Source of the DNA: Elusimicrobiota bacterium
Lineage (GTDB): Bacteria > Elusimicrobiota > Elusimicrobia > UBA1565 > UBA9628
Direction of reading: 5' to 3'
NCBI GenBank assembly: GCA_016212795.1
Contig: JACRDT010000042.1
Coordinates: 62,001 to 126,000, forward strand
DNA length: 64,000 nt
A program made the translations under genes and the position numbers. The notes below the pieces were generated by a model. That model saw only the letters and a program-made list of their open reading frames with translations, was not told where the DNA came from and did not search any database. Shown here piece after piece: positions 24,672 through 33,145 of the stretch. Position 1 is the stretch's first letter. Each line of letters starts with the position of its first letter.

Positions 24672-26071
24672 TCATCGGACGATTCCTCCTCGAAGAGCAC
24701 GGCGCCGACGTCAAGACCGAGGCCATCGCCGGGGCGACCACCTTCGTCACCATGGCCTACATCCTCTTCGTCAATCCCCTGATCCTCTCCGGCGCCGGCA
24801 TGGACCGGGGCGCCGTGTTCACCGCGACCGCCCTGGCCTCCGCGGTCGGGACCCTGTGCATGGGGCTCCTCGCCAACGTGCCCTTCGCGCTGGCGCCCGG
24901 CATGGGCTTGAACGCGTTCTTCACCTTCACGGTGGTGATCGGCATGGGGCTGCGCTGGCAGGAGGCGCTCGGCGTCGTGTTCGTGTGCGGGCTGATCAAC
25001 ATCCTCATCACCGTGACCCGGGTCCGCAAGATGCTCATCGCGGCCATCCCCGAGAGCCTCCAGTGCGCCATCGGGGTCGGCATCGGCCTCTTCATCGCGT
25101 ACATTGGGGTCAAGAACGGCCGGTTCCTGGAGTTCCTGGTGGACGGCGGCCAGGTCCTGCGCGCGAGCGTCGCGGACGGCAAGGTCGCCTCGGCCCTGGC
25201 CTCGGACGTCATCCCCAGGATGGTGAACTTCACCGCCGGGCCGTCCCTGGTCTCCCTGGCCGGGCTCCTCATCATCTTCACCCTGCTCCTGCTGCGGGTC
25301 CGCGGCGCCATCCTCATCGGCATCCTGCTGACCACGGCGCTCGGCCTGGCCAACGGCGTGACCCGGCTGCCTTCGGTCACGCTCAAGGATTTCCTCCCGC
25401 CCTCCCTGGCCCCGACGTTCTTCCGGCTCGACCTCGCCGGGGTCTGGAACCGGCTGGGCCAGCTCCTCCCCGTCATCCTCGCGTTCAGCCTGACCGACAC
25501 CTTCGACACCGTGGGCACCTTCTTGGGCACGGGCCGCAAGGCCGGCATCTTCGACGCCAAGGACGAGGCCGTCATGCGCCGGGGCGGGGGCTTCTCCTCC
25601 AAGCTCGACCGGGCGCTGTTCGCGGACTCCATCGCGACCTCGATGGGCGCGCTCCTGGGCACGAGCAACACCACCACCTACGTGGAGAGCGCGGCCGGCA
25701 TCGGCGCGGGAGGCAAGACCGGGCTCGCCTCGGTCTTCACGGCCGGGCTCTTCATCCTGGCGCTCTTCCTGGCCCCCCTGGCGCTCATGATCCCGGCCTC
25801 GGCCACGGCCCCGGCGCTCATCGCCGTGGGCGTGCTCATGATGGACGCGGCGGGCAAGATCCGCTGGGACGAGCTGGAGGAGGCGGTGCCGGCCTTCTTC
25901 ACCGCGGCCCTCATGCCGTTCACCTACAGCATCACCAACGGCATCGCCGCGGGGTTCGTGTTCCACATCCTGGCCAAGCTCCTGCGGCGCAAGCACCGCG
26001 AGGTCCACCCCATCCTCTACGTCATGACCGGGCTCTTCCTCGTCAACTACGCGTTGGAAGCCCTGCGCTGA
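24668..26071 (+). CDS. AzgA-type NCS2 purine permease
   Basis: The 467-residue inner-membrane protein fits the AzgA branch of the nucleobase-cation symporter family. It opens with TEAIAGATTFVTMAYILFVNP, contains ALAPGMGLNAFFTF and has the substrate-site helix SLTDTFDTVGTFLGTG, followed by GTSNTTTYVESAAGI. AzgA proteins take up adenine, guanine and hypoxanthine with protons. The ATG overlaps the stop of the HAD gene by four bases, so expression is coupled. The length is normal for the family, and both NCS2 signature helices are intact. Confidence 0.93.
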   Translation: MIIGRFLLEEHGADVKTEAIAGATTFVTMAYILFVNPLILSGAGMDRGAVFTATALASAVGTLCMGLLANVPFALAPGMGLNAFFTFTVVIGMGLRWQEALGVVFVCGLINILITVTRVRKMLIAAIPESLQCAIGVGIGLFIAYIGVKNGRFLEFLVDGGQVLRASVADGKVASALASDVIPRMVNFTAGPSLVSLAGLLIIFTLLLLRVRGAILIGILLTTALGLANGVTRLPSVTLKDFLPPSLAPTFFRLDLAGVWNRLGQLLPVILAFSLTDTFDTVGTFLGTGRKAGIFDAKDEAVMRRGGGFSSKLDRALFADSIATSMGALLGTSNTTTYVESAAGIGAGGKTGLASVFTAGLFILALFLAPLALMIPASATAPALIAVGVLMMDAAGKIRWDELEEAVPAFFTAALMPFTYSITNGIAAGFVFHILAKLLRRKHREVHPILYVMTGLFLVNYALEALR

Positions 26072-26093
26072 GGAGTTCCTGGCCTCGGACCCC

Positions 26094-29000
26094 TCAGGCG
26101 GACTGCGAGCTTGAGGCGAGTCGGACCGCGTCGTCCAGGATCAGGGCTGCTCCCCTGGCCAGGCCTGCCTCCACTTCGGCGGGCGCCATCACGGGCTTCA
26201 GTCGGCCGAGGGCTTCCTCGGCGCGCCTGCGGCCGTCGCTGTTGAGCGCCGGGTGGCCCAGAGCGAATCCGGCGAGTTCCAGCGCAGCCGGCAGCCTCGA
26301 GGTGCGCGCGTAGAGGCCGGCCAGGCCGGCCAGGGCCGCGATCGAGTCCGGCGTATTCCCTAGAGGAAGGAAGAGGGAGAGGGCTTCGCGGTAACGGGAC
26401 TCGGCCTCAAGGGCGTCGCCTTTCTTGTCGGCCAACCGGGCCAGCCCGTCGAGCGCGGATGCCTCGAGGGCCCGATTGCCGAGCTCCCGGCTGAGGACGA
26501 GGCTTTCGTCGAGGAGCTTCCCCGCCTCGTCGAGCCGTCCGGATTCGACGCCGAGCGCTCCCAAGGCCGTGAGGGAGCGGGCGATGCCGGAGCGGTTGCC
26601 GATCTCCCGAGAGATGTCAAGGCTCTCGCGCAGCGACCGCTGGGCTTCCTCGCCCATGCCCAGCCTGGCGCAGACCGGTCCCAGCATCTGGAGAGCCGTG
26701 GTGGCCCCGGCGCGATCGCCTATCGTCCGATACAGCGCAAGGCTTTGGAGAAGGAGGCGGTGGGCTTCCTGGTCCTGGCCGGATTGAGCGCACGCGTCTC
26801 CCCACCCCGATAGGGCGGATGCCTCGAGTCTGCGTTCTCCGATGTCCTGCGCCGTCGCGAGGCTCTCGCGCGTCAGGCGGATGCATTCGGCGTATTCGCC
26901 CAGGGACGCGCAGATGCATCCGACGCTGTTGAGCGCCCTGGCCACGCCTTGCCGGTCCCGGAGCTCTTGATAGAGGGCGAGCGCCTCTTGGTAGTGCTTC
27001 TTGGCTTCGGCCAAGCAGCCTTGGGCGGACAAGAACGCGCCTTTGTTGTGGGTGCCGCTGGCCAGATAGCGGGTCACGCCGAGCTCGCTCAGGATCGCGA
27101 GAGCCTCGTCCAGCAGCGCGGTGGCTTCAGGGTACCGGCCGGCGTTCCTTTCCACCACGGCGAGCCCGTGGAGGGCCCGGCCGGTCTGGGTGCGGTCGTT
27201 GGCTTCCCGGGAGACCCGCAGGCATTCCTCGGCGCGTCTCTTGCCCTCGACGAAATCGCTCTGCATGAAGGCGACATTGAACAATTCGATGAGGGCTTCA
27301 GCCATCCCCTTCGCGTCGCGGCTTTCCGTCGCCAGGCTCAGGCTCAGCTCCAGGCACGCTCGGGCGGGGCCGTACTCGGCCTGAGAAAGATGGGAGATGG
27401 CCAGCTGGTTCAGGAGCTCGGCGCGCATCGTGGCAGGGGCTTCCTCCGGCAGGAGGGACAAGGCCTTCTGGAGGAAGCCTCTGGCCTCGCGGTACGCGCT
27501 GACCCTCAGGGCCCGGCCGCCGGCCTTGCCGAGGTAGTCGGAGGCTTTCCCCCGCTCGCCGGCTTTCTCGTAGTGGTCGGCGATGAGCCCGGCGAACTCC
27601 TCGACCCTCTCCCCGGCTTGCGCGACGAGCCACTCGGCGGCCTTGGCGTGATACTTTGGGCGCTCTTTCTTGAGCACGCTCTCGTAGGCGACGTCCCGGA
27701 GCAAGGCGTGCTTGAAGATGAACTCGACGGAGTCCGAGAAGGCCGAGCTCTCCCGCCGGAACACCATGTCCCTTTCCCGGAGCCTCGCCAGCACGTCGGC
27801 GCACGGGAGCCCCGGCTGGTCGGCAAGGTCGCGCACCGTGCTGTCCCAGAAGGTCCGGCCGACGACCGAGGCGCGCTGCAGCGTCCGGCGTTCGGGCTCC
27901 GCCAGGCTGTCGATCCTGGCCTGGAGGACGCCGGTGACCGTCGCGGGCACCTTGAGCCCGGCGAGGCGCTGGAGGTCGACCGCCCAGGATGAGTCTCCTC
28001 TGACGATGACGCCCCCTTCGGTCAGCATGCGGAGCAGCTCCTCGATGTAGAAGGGGTTGCCCTCCGCCGCCTCCACGACGAGGTCGCGGAGCTCCTTGGG
28101 GACTTCCCGGACCTTGGCCAGGTGCTCGGCCACGAGGCGGCGGCAGTCGGTCTTGGACAGGGGCCTCAAGTCGACGCGCTTGTGGTAGGTCCGTCCTTCG
28201 CCCCAGGAGGGCCGGCGCTCCAGGAGGCCAGGCCGGGCGAGACAGAGGCAGAGGAGCCGCAGGTTGGGGCAGGATTCGAAGAGCTGGCCGAGGGCGTCCA
28301 AGGACCGGTCGTCGGCCCAGTGCAGGTCCTCGAAGAGGAGCAGGATCGCGTATTGCGCCGAGGCCGCGGCGAAGAATTGGCCGAGATAGGCCAGGGCCCG
28401 GTTGCGGATCTGCGGGGCGTCGCCCAGGATCCCCTTGAGGTGGGGGCTGGCGGAGAAGTCGAATCCGATGAGGTGGCCGATGAAATGGGACTTTTCGACG
28501 GCCTGGGCGTCCTCCTTCAAGAACCCGCCGACCCCCCTCTCGAACTTCTCCCGGACCACGGCGCCGGGGTCGGAGTCCAGGATGTCGAATCGCAGGGAGA
28601 AGAGGTCGCGCCACAGATGATAAGGTTGGCCGACGGTGTGCGCCGTGGCGCGCCCCAGGAAGAGCCAGGCCGGGATCAGGTCGAACCAGCGGCGGAACTC
28701 GTAGAGGAGGCGGGACTTGCCTCCCCCGGCATCGCCCAGCACGGTGACCATCTGCGACTCGCGGTCCTCGTCGGCCTGGCGGAACGCGTCCTGCAGGGCC
28801 TTGAGCTCGGCCTCGCGGCCGACCATGCCGGTCTCCGGCGCCGCCTTGGTGCCCAGCCGCAGGCCGCGCGGCAAGGCCTTGTTCACGACATAGGCCTGCA
28901 CGGGGTCCTTCTTGCCCTTCACCTGGAAGGGAGGCAGAGGGTCGACGTCGAAGATGCCTCGCGCCAGGAGATAGGTGTCTTGGGCGATGAGGACGGCGCC

Positions 29001-29552
29001 CACGGGAGCGGCGTGCTCGAGGCGGCTGGCGAGGTTCACGGTGTCGCCCATGGCCGTGAACTCCGAGGTCGAGCCCACGGTCCCGAGCAGGACCGGGCCG
29101 GTGTTGATGCCGATGCGCATGCGCAGGGAGTGCCCGGAGGACGCGGCGAAAGCGGCCAGCTCCCGGTGCATCGCCAGGGCCGCGTGCACCGCCTGCTCGG
29201 GGTCGTCTTCCCGGGCCTGGCCGGCCCCGAACAGGGCCATGACCGCGTCGCCGATGTGCTTGTCGACCCTGCCGCCTTTCGAGATGATGGCCGAATCGAG
29301 CCTGGCCCAGAGCGCGTTCATGGTGTCCCGGACCGCCTCGGCGTCCAGGCTCTCGGACATGGCGGTGAACCCGGAGACGTCGGCGAACAGGACCGTGACC
29401 TGCTTGCGCTGCTCGCTTTCGGCCGGGGCGCCCAGGGCGGAGAGTTTTTCCTTGAGCGCGGCGACGGTGGCGTCCACCACGGCGTCGCCCAGGGTGGGCC
29501 GGAGCGCTTCCTGCGCCGCGATCGCGGCTTCGAGCTTCTCCCGGTCGTTCAT
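26094..29552 (-). CDS. class III adenylate cyclase / AAA ATPase / TPR regulator
   Basis: The 1152-residue protein has three parts. Residues about 50-200 form a class III nucleotide cyclase with metal-binding aspartates in VLFADVSGFTAM and HIGDAVMALFG, the purine-selecting Lys in RVDKHIG and Asp in AMGDTVNLASRLE. This set favours ATP over GTP. Residues about 245-560 form a STAND/AAA-like ATPase with GDAGGGKSRL and LLLFEDLHWAD. The remaining 500 residues are tandem tetratricopeptides of about 40 residues. Proteins of this architecture are thought to couple ligand or protein binding on the TPRs to cAMP production. The gene is converging on azgA with a 22-base gap. Confidence 0.9.
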   Translation of the reverse strand: MNDREKLEAAIAAQEALRPTLGDAVVDATVAALKEKLSALGAPAESEQRKQVTVLFADVSGFTAMSESLDAEAVRDTMNALWARLDSAIISKGGRVDKHIGDAVMALFGAGQAREDDPEQAVHAALAMHRELAAFAASSGHSLRMRIGINTGPVLLGTVGSTSEFTAMGDTVNLASRLEHAAPVGAVLIAQDTYLLARGIFDVDPLPPFQVKGKKDPVQAYVVNKALPRGLRLGTKAAPETGMVGREAELKALQDAFRQADEDRESQMVTVLGDAGGGKSRLLYEFRRWFDLIPAWLFLGRATAHTVGQPYHLWRDLFSLRFDILDSDPGAVVREKFERGVGGFLKEDAQAVEKSHFIGHLIGFDFSASPHLKGILGDAPQIRNRALAYLGQFFAAASAQYAILLLFEDLHWADDRSLDALGQLFESCPNLRLLCLCLARPGLLERRPSWGEGRTYHKRVDLRPLSKTDCRRLVAEHLAKVREVPKELRDLVVEAAEGNPFYIEELLRMLTEGGVIVRGDSSWAVDLQRLAGLKVPATVTGVLQARIDSLAEPERRTLQRASVVGRTFWDSTVRDLADQPGLPCADVLARLRERDMVFRRESSAFSDSVEFIFKHALLRDVAYESVLKKERPKYHAKAAEWLVAQAGERVEEFAGLIADHYEKAGERGKASDYLGKAGGRALRVSAYREARGFLQKALSLLPEEAPATMRAELLNQLAISHLSQAEYGPARACLELSLSLATESRDAKGMAEALIELFNVAFMQSDFVEGKRRAEECLRVSREANDRTQTGRALHGLAVVERNAGRYPEATALLDEALAILSELGVTRYLASGTHNKGAFLSAQGCLAEAKKHYQEALALYQELRDRQGVARALNSVGCICASLGEYAECIRLTRESLATAQDIGERRLEASALSGWGDACAQSGQDQEAHRLLLQSLALYRTIGDRAGATTALQMLGPVCARLGMGEEAQRSLRESLDISREIGNRSGIARSLTALGALGVESGRLDEAGKLLDESLVLSRELGNRALEASALDGLARLADKKGDALEAESRYREALSLFLPLGNTPDSIAALAGLAGLYARTSRLPAALELAGFALGHPALNSDGRRRAEEALGRLKPVMAPAEVEAGLARGAALILDDAVRLASSSQSA

Positions 29553-29558
29553 CGCCTG

Positions 29559-29586
29559 ATTCTACTTCTTTCCGGCATCCCGGCAA
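29559..29586 (-). promoter_or_regulatory. promoter of the cyclase gene
   Basis: On the minus strand TTGCCG (29586-29581) and TAGAAT (29564-29559) are 16 bases apart. The ATG follows 6 bases after the -10, so a leaderless mRNA is predicted. Confidence 0.55.
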
Positions 29587-29599
29587 ATGAACGGCCGGG

Positions 29600-30832
29600 T
29601 CACAAGTCGGCGGACCAGCCGTGGACGCCGTTGACCACCATGGCCTGGTCCTCTTTCGACATGCCGGCCAGGCCGTCGAGGTGGGAGCACAGCTCGCAGT
29701 GGTCGAGCACGTAGGCCTCGGGGAGCCGGCCGTAGCCGCCCTTGCCCCACGACGTCCCCCAGGAGTTCCTGAAGATGTACTCGCGGGTCCGGGGGTCGTA
29801 GCCGGTGATGAGGATGACGTGCCCGCCGCAGCCCGAGCCGGACTCCCGGCAGAGGCGCTGCTCCTCCTCCGTGGGGAGGCGGAACTTCCCGGTCTCGTTG
29901 TCCATGGCGTCGAAGTAGACCATGATGTTGAAGGCCACGGGCTTGCGCTCGCGGTAGAGGTAGTCCTTGATGCGGCGGCGGTCGATGGCGAGGGGCTTGA
30001 ACTTGAACTCCCGGCGCAGGCGCTCCTCGGCGCCGGCGGGAGGGGTCCCGGTGAACCGCTCGTAGGGCGGGCGCGAGAGCGCGACCCGGCCGCCCCGGGC
30101 GTAGGAGGGGCCGTCCTCCGAGAAGCCGACGGCGAGCCCCTCCCCGGGCGAGGGCTCCGCGGGGGACCGCGGCGCCGCGACCGTCCCGTCGCCGTAGCGC
30201 CAGTGGCGCTCCTCGAGGAGCGGGCCTTGCAGGGCCTCGACGGCCACGAAGCCCGCCAGCCCGTCGATGGTCTTGTAGACCTGGAGCTCGGGGTCGCCGG
30301 TGAAGTCGCGCTTCGCCAGGTAATAAAGGTAGCGTTCGGAGATGTCGATGTCCGTCCCGTAGCGCTGCCTGATGAGGTATTCGCCCAGCGCGGCGGCGGC
30401 GAACACGCTGCAGGTGTTGCCGGAGCCCTGCGAGCCGGGCGGCCGCATCCCCGGCGCCAGGTCCACGAAGGAGTCGCAGGTCCCCGTGGGCTTCCAGAGA
30501 GGAGCGCGCAGGAGGTCCCGGCCGCCTTCCAGGGGCGCCGCGGCGGGGGCGGCCGCCAGCCCCGGCGGCGAGGGCGGCGTCGGCGCCGCCGGCGACACGG
30601 CCGCGGGGGCGGCCTGGATGAAGGGCGTCAGGGAGGCCGGTGAAAGGCCGATGCCGGGGCCCTGCAGGCCCCAGGAGGTGTTCCAGGCGAGCGGGGGCAG
30701 CGGCGCGCTCAGGGGCGCGCCTTGCCAGGCGGAGGGGACAGCCAGGCGGGCCGCGCCGCCCGCGGCCGAGGGCGCGGCGGCGAGCGCGAACAAGACCGGG
30801 GTCATCGCGGCCAGGGGCATCCGGCGGGGCAT
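29600..30832 (-). CDS. exported papain-like (C1) cysteine protease
   Basis: The 410-residue protein has a signal peptide and an Ala/Pro-rich linker to about residue 105. The C1 catalytic set is GSQGSGNTCSVFAAAA (Gln and Cys141), CGGHVILITGYD (His338) and FRNSWGTSWGKGGYG (Asn356). The usual CWAF is replaced by CSVF, but the active residues remain. It shares its fold with the enzyme at 13 kb but little sequence, so they are not a recent duplication. A TAGAAT lies 6 bases before the ATG. It is downstream of the membrane cluster in the same direction, with a 48-base gap. Confidence 0.87.
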   Translation of the reverse strand: MPRRMPLAAMTPVLFALAAAPSAAGGAARLAVPSAWQGAPLSAPLPPLAWNTSWGLQGPGIGLSPASLTPFIQAAPAAVSPAAPTPPSPPGLAAAPAAAPLEGGRDLLRAPLWKPTGTCDSFVDLAPGMRPPGSQGSGNTCSVFAAAALGEYLIRQRYGTDIDISERYLYYLAKRDFTGDPELQVYKTIDGLAGFVAVEALQGPLLEERHWRYGDGTVAAPRSPAEPSPGEGLAVGFSEDGPSYARGGRVALSRPPYERFTGTPPAGAEERLRREFKFKPLAIDRRRIKDYLYRERKPVAFNIMVYFDAMDNETGKFRLPTEEEQRLCRESGSGCGGHVILITGYDPRTREYIFRNSWGTSWGKGGYGRLPEAYVLDHCELCSHLDGLAGMSKEDQAMVVNGVHGWSADL

Positions 30833-30838
30833 GAGGAT

Positions 30839-30844
30839 ATTCTA
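30839..30844 (-). promoter_or_regulatory. -10 element of the second papain-like protease gene
   Basis: TAGAAT on the minus strand, 6 bases from the ATG at 30832, no clear -35. It lies inside the 48-base gap that follows the membrane cluster, suggesting separate transcription of the protease. Confidence 0.4.
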
Positions 30845-30880
30845 CCTCGGAAAAGCGGCGGCGCGACGGGCGCTGCGGGC

Positions 30881-31621
30881 TCAGGCCGCGTCCGCCGGCT
30901 TCTTGTACTTCGCGTCGTAGACCACGAGGAACAGGACCACCAGGACCAGGAGCACCGGCGTCGCGTAGTGGTACTTCGCGCCCCGGTAGGTGTAGAGGTC
31001 GAAGAGCCGCCCGTAGAGGAGCGAGAACCGCCCCATGACCGTGGTCCCGAAGGCGGCGCCGAGGTAGACCATGATGAAGTAGATGCCGACCTTGGAGGCG
31101 GCCTTGACGGGGCCTTTGTGCTCGACGGAGAAGAAGAAATAGATCAGGACGCTCAGCAGCCCGACCACCAGGACCAGCACCGTGAAGTCGTGCCCGAGCG
31201 CGGGGAGCGAGAAGTCGAGCAGCCCCTGCTTGCGGGTGAGCAGCGGGTAGACGGTGCCCTCGAGCTGCTTGAGGAACTGCGAGACGATCGCGGTCGGGAT
31301 CGTGAGGCCCGAGGAGTACCCCATGACGAAGGCGAAGCTGATGCGGCTGAGCCACGACCACTTGGGAAAGAAGCGCGTCAGGAAGCCCAGCCCCAGGAGC
31401 GTCGGGAGGATGGGCAGCAGGCGCCCGGCCTTGAGGGGCTCGTAGATGTTGGGGCCCATGGAGTTGAAGATGAGGCTGGTGAGGCTGTAGCCGATCGTCA
31501 CCCCGATGTAGAGATGCTCGGCCATCTTGAAGAGCGGGTTGTCCTCGTAGAGGAAGCTGAAGATGCACAGCGTCAGCCCGGTGGCGACCCAGGCTCCCAG
31601 GACCATCGTGAAGTCGTTCAT
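30881..31621 (-). CDS. polytopic membrane protein of the MutL cluster
   Basis: The 246-residue protein has about seven predicted transmembrane helices (for example TMVLGAWVATGLTLCIFSFL near the N-terminus and FTVLVLVVGLLSVLIYFFF in the middle) and a short charged cytoplasmic tail (KYKKPADAA). I recognise no named family. It is the last gene of a seven-gene unit and begins 1 base after the preceding stop, which means strict co-transcription. It probably forms part of a membrane complex with the neighbouring gene products. Confidence 0.72.
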   Translation of the reverse strand: MNDFTMVLGAWVATGLTLCIFSFLYEDNPLFKMAEHLYIGVTIGYSLTSLIFNSMGPNIYEPLKAGRLLPILPTLLGLGFLTRFFPKWSWLSRISFAFVMGYSSGLTIPTAIVSQFLKQLEGTVYPLLTRKQGLLDFSLPALGHDFTVLVLVVGLLSVLIYFFFSVEHKGPVKAASKVGIYFIMVYLGAAFGTTVMGRFSLLYGRLFDLYTYRGAKYHYATPVLLVLVVLFLVVYDAKYKKPADAA

Positions 31622-31622
31622 G

Positions 31623-32447
31623 TTATTTCGTGAACCTCGTGAGGACGGGGATCAGGTTGCACATCGCGAGCGCCAGCAGGATGAGGAAGTGCCCGAGCGA
31701 GATGGCGTCGAGGCCCGCGTAGGCCTTGTCCGGCTTGCCGATGAGGGACTCGTATTCGGCGGCCCCCTTCATCGCGGGGATGAGGCCCGTGATCTGCACC
31801 GGGTAGTAGGGCCGGTAGCCCGGCTCGCTCACCGCGGTGCAGCCGCCGCCCATCTTGATCTTGAACTTGTCCGCCCCGTACTGCACCCAGTGGGGCAGCC
31901 CGGGGGAGCCGGCCCCCAGCTCCACGAAGTAGTCGAGCTGCTGGAAGCTCCGGAAGCCCTTCATGACCGGCAGGGCCCGCGTGTCGTTGCCCTTCTGGTC
32001 CTTGGAGAAGATCTTGTAGATGTCCGTGAAGACCCCGGTGATGACCGCGATGGGCGAGGGCTGCCAGCCGAGGAACACGTAGTCCTCGCCGTATCTCTTG
32101 CCGTGCTCGGCGGCGGCGGCGGTCAGTATCTCGTCGGCCAGGCCCGTGCCCGTGATCCAGAGGTTCATGCCGATGACCTTGAGGTCCTTCTTGAAGGCGT
32201 GGCGCGTGACCGCCAGGGCCATGGGGTAGAGCTCCGGCTTGGAGGCCGGGTCGAAGTCGAAGGAGATGGCGATGGTGGAGCGCGGCGGCAGCTTCTCGAT
32301 CTGGTCGTAGACGCCCCGGACCGAGTCCGTGACCTTGAGCCCGGGCAGCGCCAGCGGGTGCATGATGGGCACCAGGATCACGACGACGACCAGGAGGAAC
32401 AGGATCCTGCGGTCGACGTTGGCGAGTCCTTCGAGGAATCGTTTCAT
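31623..32447 (-). CDS. membrane-anchored protein of the MutL cluster
   Basis: The 274-residue protein has one N-terminal helix (RILFLLVVVVILVPIM) and one near the C-terminus (LGHFLILLALAMCNLIPVL) flanking a soluble domain of about 190 residues. The domain contains TIAISFDFDPASKPELYPMA and YFVELGAGSPGLPHWVQYGA, and looks alpha/beta. No enzymatic motif is obvious. Such a topology would place the domain outside the cytoplasm or at the membrane face. Neighbours are 1 and 4 bases away, so it is an integral part of the operon. Confidence 0.7.
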   Translation of the reverse strand: MKRFLEGLANVDRRILFLLVVVVILVPIMHPLALPGLKVTDSVRGVYDQIEKLPPRSTIAISFDFDPASKPELYPMALAVTRHAFKKDLKVIGMNLWITGTGLADEILTAAAAEHGKRYGEDYVFLGWQPSPIAVITGVFTDIYKIFSKDQKGNDTRALPVMKGFRSFQQLDYFVELGAGSPGLPHWVQYGADKFKIKMGGGCTAVSEPGYRPYYPVQITGLIPAMKGAAEYESLIGKPDKAYAGLDAISLGHFLILLALAMCNLIPVLTRFTK

Positions 32448-32451
32448 GATG

Positions 32452-33129
32452 TCAGTCCTTGCCGCCCATGTATTGGCGCTCGATGCCCGCGATGATCTTG
32501 ACCGAGGTCGCCACCGCCCCGAGGCTGACCCCGATGAGGATGCCCCGGCCCGCGGCCTTGGCCGGGGTGTTCATGATCCACTCGACGATCTGGTGGAGCT
32601 GCCAGGGGAGGGTAGACCCCCAGACGGATTCCCAGAGGTACTGCCCCAAGGGGACCCGGGCGAAGATGAAGAGCACGGCGACCATGAGGAGCACCGCCGC
32701 CTCCTTGCTGCGGACCTTGAAGGCGCGGTAGGCGGCCGAGACGATGTAGAAGCCCAGCAGGCAGAACATGGTCCCCTGCAGGGGGTTGAGCATGTTGTTG
32801 TACATCCAGCCGAACGGCGTCATGGCGCCGGTCTCGGAGATCTGCTTGCCCCGGCTGATGAAACCCGTGGCCACGCCGATGATGATCCCGGCGAACAGGA
32901 AGAGCGAGAAGCCCCACCCCGGCGGGCGCCGCCGGAGCTTGCCGATGTGGACCTGCATGACGCTCACCAGCCCCAGGAAGAAGGCGAAGGCCGCGATGAT
33001 GATCTCCCAGTGGGAGAGCTCCTCGATGAAGCTCTGGGATAGGCGGTGGGGTACGTAGTACTGGATGGCCACCAGCGTGCCCATCACGAAGCAGACGATC
33101 AACGGCAGCGTTTTCTTGGCGAAAACCAT
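32452..33129 (-). CDS. polytopic membrane protein of the MutL cluster
   Basis: The 225-residue protein has about six hydrophobic helices: LPLIVCFVMGTLVAIQYYVP, a second in WEIIIAAFAFFLGLVSVM, a third in SLFLFAGIIIGVATGFI, and others around VLLMVAVLFIFA. The C-terminus is basic (IAGIERQYMGGKD). The family is unknown to me. An AGAGGAG Shine-Dalgarno precedes the ATG at 33129. It is flanked by 4- and 16-base gaps to cluster neighbours on the same strand. Confidence 0.7.
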   Translation of the reverse strand: MVFAKKTLPLIVCFVMGTLVAIQYYVPHRLSQSFIEELSHWEIIIAAFAFFLGLVSVMQVHIGKLRRRPPGWGFSLFLFAGIIIGVATGFISRGKQISETGAMTPFGWMYNNMLNPLQGTMFCLLGFYIVSAAYRAFKVRSKEAAVLLMVAVLFIFARVPLGQYLWESVWGSTLPWQLHQIVEWIMNTPAKAAGRGILIGVSLGAVATSVKIIAGIERQYMGGKD

Positions 33130-33145
33130 GTGGACTCCTCTTAGT

